This document shows, in pieces, positions 1 to 5,880 of a stretch of 5,880 bases of DNA. The stretch's first letter is position 1. Each line of letters begins with the position of its first letter. The notes below the pieces were generated by a model that ran no database searches, was not told the DNA's origin, and saw only the letters and a program-made list of their open reading frames with translations. Both the position numbers and the translations under genes were made by a program. Source of the stretch: Chthoniobacterales bacterium (GTDB taxonomy: Bacteria; Verrucomicrobiota; Verrucomicrobiia; Chthoniobacterales; UBA10450). The stretch lies in contig JACCTI010000394.1 in NCBI GenBank assembly GCA_013812515.1, forward strand, positions 1 through 5,880, written 5' to 3'.

Positions 1-1
1 G

Positions 2-49
2 GACCTCGCCCACGAAGCTTGCGAATCGTACTATTTCCGCGCGCTCTAG
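2..49 (+). CDS. Possible C-terminal tail of an unidentified protein (cut by left edge)
   Basis: Read from base 2, the plus strand gives 15 codons ending DLAHEACESYYFRAL and then a TAG stop at 47-49. The residue mix looks like a real protein terminus, and 12 of the 15 codons end in G or C, as in the neighbouring genes. The other two plus frames give less protein-like, arginine/serine/leucine-rich text. If real, this gene converges on lepA, whose stop lies 85 nt further on. Fifteen residues are too few to name a family, and a chance open frame of this length is quite possible. Confidence 0.3.
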   Translation, partial: DLAHEACESYYFRAL

Positions 50-133
50 CCTTCTGTGAGAGGTCCCTCATCGTCTCCGCGATTCGGGATGACCACCGCG
101 CGAAACCCGCGTCTTCACTGCCGATTCGCACCA

Positions 134-1930
<1,797 letters not shown>

Positions 1931-1938
1931 GGAGCGGC

Positions 1939-1967
1939 ACTATGCGGGCCACGCTTGGAGAGGTCAA
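1939..1967 (-). promoter_or_regulatory. Candidate sigma-70-type promoter of lepA with almost no leader
   Basis: On the minus strand, TTGACC (1962-1967, five of six matches to the -35 consensus) is followed after exactly 17 nt by CATAGT (1939-1944, four of six matches to the -10 consensus). The -10 box ends only 8 nt before the lepA ATG, so transcription would begin within a base or two of the start codon and give a leaderless or near-leaderless mRNA. That agrees with the missing Shine-Dalgarno sequence. This is a pattern match only; in GC-rich DNA such matches can arise by chance. Confidence 0.4.
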
Positions 1968-2022
1968 TTAGACCAGACGCTGCATTGCCATGCGCCTCGG
2001 CGGCTGCTAATCAGAGCATCGA

Positions 2023-2526
2023 ATGTCGAAGCTGATCCTATCGCCAGGCGGGCCTTCATCCATCACCCATGAGCTGAAGGAAGAGCTGATCACGATCGGG
2101 CGTTCGCCGGATAACGTAATCCCGATCAATGATCCATCTGTCTCGGGACATCACGCGCAACTGCATCAGGTGGGCGAGACTTTTCATCTACAGGATCTTG
2201 GTTCGACCAACGGGACGCGCGTGAACGGCGAAAAAGTCACGAGCATCGCGCTACGGGTGGGGGATCGGATTATCTTCGGAAAAGTTGAAGCGCGCTTTGA
2301 GGGCCCGACAATCGCGCAGGCTCCGCCGTTGCCTGAGGCAGAAGTCCGGCCTGCGCAGGTGAGCGCGCGTCCGGCTGATTTTGCAAACGCGTCGCCATTC
2401 CCGAAGCGCACCAAGGAGCGGGATCCGCTGCGGATGATATTGTTCGCAGCTGCCGGTGTGGCGATCCTTGCCCTACTCGCCAGCATGCTGGCGCTTGGGC
2501 AAATGCACCCGCCTGCAATTCCGTAG
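2023..2526 (+). CDS. FHA-domain protein with C-terminal membrane anchor
   Basis: A forkhead-associated domain fills about residues 1-95 of 167. The conserved phosphothreonine-binding positions are present: GR (26-27), the SxxH motif S41-G-H-H44, STNGT (61-65) and NG (68-69). FHA domains bind phosphothreonine peptides, usually products of Ser/Thr kinases, or act as scaffolds. A proline/alanine-rich linker (about 97-128) and a basic patch (KRTKERDPLR) lead to one hydrophobic segment (about 138-158) and a short tail. There is no signal peptide, so the FHA domain should face the cytoplasm and the protein be anchored by its tail. The ATG at 2023 is the first possible start after an in-frame TAA at 2008-2010; only a weak GAG precedes it. 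Its partner cannot be named, since no kinase lies in the window. The family call is sure; the biological role is unknown. Confidence 0.93.
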   Translation: MSKLILSPGGPSSITHELKEELITIGRSPDNVIPINDPSVSGHHAQLHQVGETFHLQDLGSTNGTRVNGEKVTSIALRVGDRIIFGKVEARFEGPTIAQAPPLPEAEVRPAQVSARPADFANASPFPKRTKERDPLRMILFAAAGVAILALLASMLALGQMHPPAIP

Positions 2527-2551
2527 AACTGGGTTCAAGAGTCAGGTTTGC

Positions 2552-2630
2552 GTCTGTAGCGGCGCTCTGTGAGGGCCGTTCCTGCGCAGGCATGCCCGCC
2601 GTTCGGTGGTCACAGACCGCCGCTACAGAC
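2552..2630. repeat. 79-nt inverted-repeat (REP/MITE-like) spacer element
   Basis: Two 21-nt arms, 2552-2572 and 2610-2630, are reverse complements at 20 of 21 positions. The outer 13 bases (GTCTGTAGCGGCG and its complement) pair perfectly; the single mismatch is at arm position 14. Between them lie a perfect 10-nt palindrome CCTGCGCAGG (2581-2590) and a GGCATGCC palindrome (2589-2596). The element begins 25 nt after the FHA stop codon and carries no coding sequence. I recall similar 'TGTAGCGGCGGTCTGTGA' palindromes as frequent spacer repeats in soil Verrucomicrobia, but could not search for copies. It could fold in RNA and slow read-through from the FHA gene; no T-run follows, so a classical intrinsic terminator is not supported. 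Confidence 0.75.
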
Positions 2631-2698
2631 TTGTGAAATCGCTTCTGCATCCTACCACGAGGCGCGGCGGCTCGGCGTGTCGACAGCCGCGCGAATGA

Positions 2699-2731
2699 GT
2701 GAGAGATGTCTCGACCTCGCCTCGCCATGAC
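2699..2731. repeat. Possible small palindromic repeat at the start of the HAD gene
   Basis: This stretch opens with GTGAGAG, has an imperfect palindrome (ATGTCTCGA facing TCGCCAT) and ends in ATGAC. A looser relative sits at 56-93, after the possible gene tail at the left edge: it also begins GTGAGAG, has CTC in the same region and ends ATGAC, with 5 nt more between. I recall 'GAGATGTCTCGACT...CGACATGAC'-style spacer repeats in Chthoniobacterales genomes, and this copy looks like a degraded member. Both possible ATG codons of the following HAD gene lie inside it. The likeness within the window is partial, so the repeat call needs a genome-wide count. Confidence 0.4.
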
Positions 2732-3434
2732 ACAGAACAACGTTGATCATTCCGCCACACGCCTCCTCCTTTGGGACATCGATGCGACGCTGATCACGAC
2801 CGGCGGCGCGGGAGATAAGGCGCTCAAGCGAGTGGTGGAAGAACGCTATGGTGTGCGCGACGATCTGCACGACATCGAGATCGCCGGCCGGACAGACTCC
2901 GGCATCGCGAGCAGCATTCTGTGCAAGTATGCGATCGAACCGACGCCGGAAAATCTTGCGGATTTCCTGGACGACTACATCGCGCATCTCGAGATGCTGC
3001 TGCCACAAACGCAAGGTCGTGTCATGCCGGGCGTAAAAGAGATTCTGGATCGGCTCAAACCGAAAGAGGATCGCGTTCTCGCTTTGTTGACGGGGAATCT
3101 TCGCCGTGGAGCAAAGCTGAAACTGCAGCACTACGGTCTCTGGGAGTACTTTGAATTCGGCGCGTTTGCCGACGATCACCCGGACCGCAATGAGCTCGGC
3201 GCCTTTGCCCGGACGCGCGCGCAAGAGAAGCACTCGCACGACTTCGAGGCCGCGCGAATCGATGTGATCGGCGACACCGGACACGATACCGCCTGCGGTA
3301 AAATCTTCGGCGCGCGAACCATTGCGGTGGCGACCGGGAGCTGGGCAGCCGAGCAGCTCGCCGCGTGTGAGCCCGATTTCCTGTTCCCGGATTTGTCGCG
3401 AGTCGATGACGTCATGCGGCAACTGGACTGGTGA
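2706..3434 (+). CDS. HAD-superfamily hydrolase, phosphoglycolate-phosphatase-like
   Basis: The 242-residue product has the full HAD catalytic set: motif I D24-I-D26-A-T28 (nucleophile and acid/base aspartates), motif II T129 in LLTGN, motif III probably K139, and motif IV GDTGHD with D190 and D194 for Mg2+. Residues of about 40-115 between motifs I and II form the helical C1 cap of the phosphoglycolate/beta-phosphoglucomutase type, which normally means a small phosphorylated metabolite as substrate; the substrate cannot be read from the sequence. Motif I has Ala where Gly is usual (DIDATL), outside the catalytic residues. An in-frame TGA at 2700-2702 limits the start to ATG 2706 or ATG 2727. 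2706 has a weak GAG at suitable spacing; 2727 gives a more typical short N-terminus, so the first seven residues are doubtful. It lies 43 nt before the STAS gene, probably co-transcribed. Confidence 0.92.
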   Translation: MSRPRLAMTQNNVDHSATRLLLWDIDATLITTGGAGDKALKRVVEERYGVRDDLHDIEIAGRTDSGIASSILCKYAIEPTPENLADFLDDYIAHLEMLLPQTQGRVMPGVKEILDRLKPKEDRVLALLTGNLRRGAKLKLQHYGLWEYFEFGAFADDHPDRNELGAFARTRAQEKHSHDFEAARIDVIGDTGHDTACGKIFGARTIAVATGSWAAEQLAACEPDFLFPDLSRVDDVMRQLDW

Positions 3435-3477
3435 GAATTGACGATCTGCGGGAGAGTGACATCTTGCCCGAAGCACC

Positions 3478-3801
3478 ATGACTCCTCCGATCGAACGCCC
3501 CAATGTCCTGCCGCTCGAAGGCGAGATCGATCTGCATGTTTCGCCGCGGATCGCTGCTTCGTTGAACGCGTTAATCAAGGAGAAGCCGACGCAGCTGGTG
3601 GTTGATCTTTCGCAGGTGAGTTACATCGACAGCTCCGGTTTGGCCGTGCTGATCGAAGGAATGCAGAACGTGAACGGCTATGGCGGACTGTTCGCGCTCG
3701 CCGGGTTGCAGGAGGGCGTCCGGCCGATCTTCGAAATCGCGCGCCTTGATCAGGTCTTTCGGATTTTTCCTGATGTCGACGCGGCGCTCGCGGTCGCCTG
3801 A
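3478..3801 (+). CDS. Single-domain STAS protein, anti-sigma factor antagonist type
   Basis: The 107 residues form one STAS domain. Diagnostic features are the early LEGEID strand (13-18), the VVDLSQVSYIDSSGLAVL core (41-58) and a closing VFRIFPDVDAAL helix region (93-104). The DSSG motif (51-54) carries the serine that the cognate anti-sigma kinase phosphorylates in SpoIIAA/RsbV-type proteins. In that scheme the unphosphorylated form binds the anti-sigma factor and frees the sigma factor. No RsbW-like kinase, PP2C phosphatase or sigma factor is in the window, so the partner is unknown; single STAS proteins also serve in other signalling or lipid-transport systems. ATG 3478 is the first possible start after an in-frame TGA at 3457-3459. 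No Shine-Dalgarno lies nearby. A weak promoter-like pair (TTGACG 3438-3443, CATCTT 3460-3465) might let it be expressed apart from the HAD gene. Its last 52 nt overlap the convergent glycosyltransferase gene. Confidence 0.93.
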   Translation: MTPPIERPNVLPLEGEIDLHVSPRIAASLNALIKEKPTQLVVDLSQVSYIDSSGLAVLIEGMQNVNGYGGLFALAGLQEGVRPIFEIARLDQVFRIFPDVDAALAVA

Positions 3802-4886
3802 AGCAGGATTTGCAGCGTCGCGCTGACGTTGCGCCCGATCGAAAACTCACGCGCGTGTTCTTGGCGTGACGCCCGCGACTTCTCGCGTATCTCTCGGTTT
3901 GACCAAAAGCGGAGCGCTGCGCAGAGCGCCGCAGTGTTGTCGGGCTCTTTAATGATCGATCCGTCGCGGCCTTCCTCCAACAGTTCGGAGAACCCATTGC
4001 CGGTCGTGGTGATCACCGGCAAGCCGACGGCCATGGCTTCGAGGCAGGCATTTGAGGAGGGATCGTAGATCGTGGGGAGAAGGAAAATGTCCGCGGCGGA
4101 ATAGAGTGCCTGCAGGTCCTGCACTACCCCGAGAAAGCGCAGGCTGCGCGAGCGGTACTTCGCGGGCGTCCCATGTCCTGCGACCAGCAACTGTAGACGT
4201 GGATCATTGCAATCCTCGACCGCTTTGACCGCGAAACGCAGGCCTTTGCGCTCCCAGCCTGAGCCGACGAAGAGCGCCGCAACCGTCTCTGGAGCAAGGC
4301 CGAGCGCCTGGCGTTTTTGGGTGCGTGCCTCCGGCGTAAAACGAAATTGCTCGAGCGGGAGCCCATTTCGAACAACGTCGATCTGTTCCTCGGGACAGCC
4401 ATAGAGCTGTTCGATCTCGCGCTTCACCATTTGTGAATTGACGATGACGCGGCCCGCGCCGGCGTGGCCGAAGAGCGATTCCTCGAGGCGGAGAATCCCG
4501 CGATGCTTGCGGTTAAAGATGCAGCGCATCTTCCCGAGCACGCTGTTGTAGCGCGCGCGGCGAGCGAGCCAGGCGCGATGCACGCCGTCGCCCGCGCGGT
4601 ACACATCACATTGCCAAACGCGTTCCAAGCTCATGATTACGTCGCCACCGAGCGTAGGTCGAAGAGCTTCGAATTCGTCGGCGAATTGCGTGGGCGTTTT
4701 GCCGGGGAGGCGGGTGACCAGGCCGAAGGGCCACTCGTCGTCCGGCCACGCGTCGGTTGTGACCAGCCGGGTCTGATGACCGGCCTCGCGCACACCGCTG
4801 GCGAGACGTTGCAGGTACGACTCCGCCCCGCCGCTCCGCGAGTAACCGCGCCGGACGAAACCAATCGTGAGGTGATCTGCGTCCAT
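3750..4886 (-). CDS. GT4-family glycosyltransferase, WaaG/RfaG-like
   Basis: This 378-residue protein has the GT-B fold of CAZy family GT4. The N-terminal half starts IGFVRRGYSRSGGAESYLQ, with the glycine loop (GG 19-20) near the acceptor site. The stretch CDVYRAGDGVHRAWL (93-107) resembles WaaG-type LPS core glucosyltransferases. The C-terminal donor domain contains VGSGWERKG (207-215, R213/K214 for the donor diphosphate), a GHGT turn (237-240) and YDPSSNACLEAMAVGLPV (274-291). In this last motif the usual EX7E is D275-X7-E283; Asp in the first place is, as I recall, common in WaaG-like relatives. It probably adds a sugar from a nucleotide donor to LPS core or another surface glycan at the cytoplasmic membrane face; donor and acceptor are unknown. 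ATG 4886 is the first start after an in-frame TAA. An AGGAG lies about 19 nt upstream, too far to be a normal ribosome site. The final 17 residues are read from DNA that also encodes the STAS C-terminus. Confidence 0.94.
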   Translation of the reverse strand: MDADHLTIGFVRRGYSRSGGAESYLQRLASGVREAGHQTRLVTTDAWPDDEWPFGLVTRLPGKTPTQFADEFEALRPTLGGDVIMSLERVWQCDVYRAGDGVHRAWLARRARYNSVLGKMRCIFNRKHRGILRLEESLFGHAGAGRVIVNSQMVKREIEQLYGCPEEQIDVVRNGLPLEQFRFTPEARTQKRQALGLAPETVAALFVGSGWERKGLRFAVKAVEDCNDPRLQLLVAGHGTPAKYRSRSLRFLGVVQDLQALYSAADIFLLPTIYDPSSNACLEAMAVGLPVITTTGNGFSELLEEGRDGSIIKEPDNTAALCAALRFWSNREIREKSRASRQEHAREFSIGRNVSATLQILLQATASAASTSGKIRKT

Positions 4887-4949
4887 GTAAAACTGCGTGG
4901 GAGCACTCCTGCTTTACTTGCTCTTAAACGCCACAATACTTGTTAGCCC
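4887..4949. promoter_or_regulatory. Divergent intergenic region between two glycosyltransferase genes
   Basis: These 63 nt separate two genes that start in opposite directions, so the promoters of both are expected here or just inside the genes. The stretch from about 4910 to 4945 is AT-rich for this window. For the plus-strand gene the best promoter-like pair is TTTACT, 16 nt, AATACT, with four of six matches in each box, which is weak. I found no convincing minus-strand promoter. A short dyad GGAG-CA-CTCC lies at 4900-4909. Only the divergent layout is solid. Confidence 0.35.
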
Positions 4950-5880
4950 ATGCTCGGTGAAACATTAAATGCTCCCCCGGCGCCGCCGATGCAATCCAGG
5001 ACGCGCCGCCTCCCGCGGCATCTCCTTTACTCCATCTTCGCCCGCATCGGCGGCTCCGGCTTGGACACGGATGCATTCGAAGCACTGCGCGCGTCGCATC
5101 GAGGGAGGTTCCTCGGCCAAGCGATCGCCTACGACAATCGGCAGAAAGAGATTCCATCTTCGTTCATCTATTCGCTGCGCTGGCACCCGGTTCGTCTCCT
5201 TTCGTTTCTTGATTCGCCCTATTACTACGGCGCGAAAAAGAAGTACTTAGATACCGTCGCAGCGCGGCAATTGGCGACAGGCCGTTACGATCTTTTCCAC
5301 AGCTGGTCGGGGGATTGTCTGCAATCGCTGCGCGTGGCGCGGAAGCGTCACATCCCTTCGCTCGTCGAAATTCCCACCTGGCATCGCGATCGCGGCAAGA
5401 TCGCGCGCTCTGCCAGCTCCGCGCCGGCGCACCAAAGCTGGAAGCAGAAGCTGTTGCTCGATCGCGAGCGTTATCTCGAAGAGTACGACCTGGCCGATTT
5501 GCTCGCCGTGCTTTCCGAGAAAGCGGCTCAGACCTTCCGCGTGCAAGGATTCCCAGAGGAGAAGCTCTTCTATCTGCCACGCGGCGTAGACGTCCAACGG
5601 TTCCGTCCCGGACGACGGCCACCACTTTTTCGCGCAGTCTTTTCCGGTGCGTTGATCGAGCGCAAAGGCATCCATCATTTGCTCGAAGCATGGCACCGGC
5701 TCGCGCTGAAGGATGCGGAGCTTTGGCTCATCGGCGCGGTGCATGATGAAGCCAAGCCGCATCTGAAACGGTTTTGGCGCGACAACATCCGGGTCGTCGG
5801 GTTCGCGAAAAAACCTGAGGAATACCTCAGCCAGGGAACGATCCACGTTTTCCCGTCGCAGTGCGAAGGGAGCGCGAAGG
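4950..5880 (+). CDS. GT4-family glycosyltransferase, C-terminus cut by window end
   Basis: An open frame runs from ATG 4950 to the right edge (310 full codons) without a stop. The start of the protein has a basic stretch (RTRRLPRH) and then IFARIGGSGLDTDAF, with the glycine loop of GT-B enzymes at 34-36. Further on come DLFHSWSGDCLQSLRVARK (114-132), LPRGVDVQRFRP (209-220, the inter-domain linker typical of GT4), FSGALIERKGIHHLLEAW (231-248, donor-phosphate R/K) and HVFPSQCEGSAK (299-310). That last piece is where the catalytic EX7E begins, with E306 as its likely first Glu; the second Glu lies beyond the window. GT4 enzymes transfer sugars from nucleotide donors to glycan or lipid acceptors; which ones cannot be told. 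ATG 4989 (residue 14) is an alternative start giving a more compact N-terminus. Neither start has a Shine-Dalgarno sequence. With its divergent neighbour it suggests a surface-polysaccharide locus to the right. Confidence 0.9.
   Translation, partial: MLGETLNAPPAPPMQSRTRRLPRHLLYSIFARIGGSGLDTDAFEALRASHRGRFLGQAIAYDNRQKEIPSSFIYSLRWHPVRLLSFLDSPYYYGAKKKYLDTVAARQLATGRYDLFHSWSGDCLQSLRVARKRHIPSLVEIPTWHRDRGKIARSASSAPAHQSWKQKLLLDRERYLEEYDLADLLAVLSEKAAQTFRVQGFPEEKLFYLPRGVDVQRFRPGRRPPLFRAVFSGALIERKGIHHLLEAWHRLALKDAELWLIGAVHDEAKPHLKRFWRDNIRVVGFAKKPEEYLSQGTIHVFPSQCEGSAK

Noticed and set aside
50..133. Possible intrinsic terminator downstream of lepA
   Set aside because: Only a 4-bp CGCG stem (in the GCGCGAAACCCGCG area near 97-110) and no T-run could be found, so a terminator is not supported. 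The region otherwise holds only the partial repeat at 56-93.
2552..2630. Inverted repeat read as a rho-independent terminator of the FHA gene
   Set aside because: The arms are long but widely spaced, and no run of T follows on either strand. A spacer repeat fits better, though some effect on transcription remains possible.
2270..2740. 156-codon minus-strand frame spanning the FHA gene end, the inverted repeat and the HAD start
   Set aside because: It crosses a non-coding inverted repeat and is antisense to two better-supported genes; no domain was seen.
2769..2790. DIDATL in the HAD motif I as a sign of an inactive enzyme
   Set aside because: The changed residue (Gly to Ala) is not catalytic. 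Both aspartates, the threonine and motifs II-IV are intact.
2652..3578. 308-codon open frame on the minus strand, covering the HAD gene
   Set aside because: It is antisense to a gene with all four HAD motifs. Its translation shows no recognisable domain; its length is explained by GC-rich codon bias on the coding strand.
4464..4946. 160-codon plus-strand frame opposite the WaaG-like gene
   Set aside because: It is antisense to conserved GT4 sequence, with no domain of its own.
5247..5846. 199-codon minus-strand open frame, with another of 175 codons at 5164-5691
   Set aside because: Both are antisense to the partial GT4 glycosyltransferase, whose plus-strand frame carries clear GT-B motifs and stays open to the window end.

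Overview
The window is a GC-rich, tightly packed piece of bacterial chromosome. It holds six well-supported protein genes, one of them cut by the right edge, plus what may be the last codons of another gene at the left edge. I see no RNA gene, CRISPR array, insertion sequence or phage gene. The organism is probably a verrucomicrobium of the Chthoniobacterales (soil 'Spartobacteria') type. That is an inference from the gene styles and from a palindromic spacer repeat of a kind I recall from those genomes; an acidobacterium is the main alternative.

Layout, left to right. Positions 2-49 may be a gene tail on the plus strand. The conserved translation factor lepA (elongation factor 4) follows on the minus strand at 134-1930. 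Divergent from it, on the plus strand, come a small FHA-domain protein with a C-terminal membrane anchor (2023-2526), a spacer with a 79-nt inverted-repeat element (2552-2630) and a second small repeat-like palindrome (2699-2731), a HAD-superfamily phosphatase (2706-3434), and a single-domain STAS protein of the anti-sigma-factor-antagonist type (3478-3801). A WaaG-like GT4 glycosyltransferase on the minus strand (3750-4886) runs into the STAS gene tail to tail and overlaps it by 52 nt. Divergent from it, a second GT4 glycosyltransferase starts at 4950 and leaves the window just as its catalytic motif begins.

How the genes fit together. lepA is housekeeping. The FHA, HAD and STAS genes share a direction. 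FHA binds phosphothreonine and STAS proteins are usually controlled by serine phosphorylation, so a link through protein phosphorylation is possible, but no kinase, phosphatase or sigma factor is present to support it. The two divergent glycosyltransferases look like the edge of a cell-surface polysaccharide or LPS-core locus continuing to the right.

Nothing here is clearly a new system. The points most worth a second look are the spacer repeats (one supplies both possible start codons of the HAD gene), the lack of convincing Shine-Dalgarno sequences before any gene, a lepA promoter candidate so close to the ATG that the transcript would be nearly leaderless, and the overlapping convergent gene ends.
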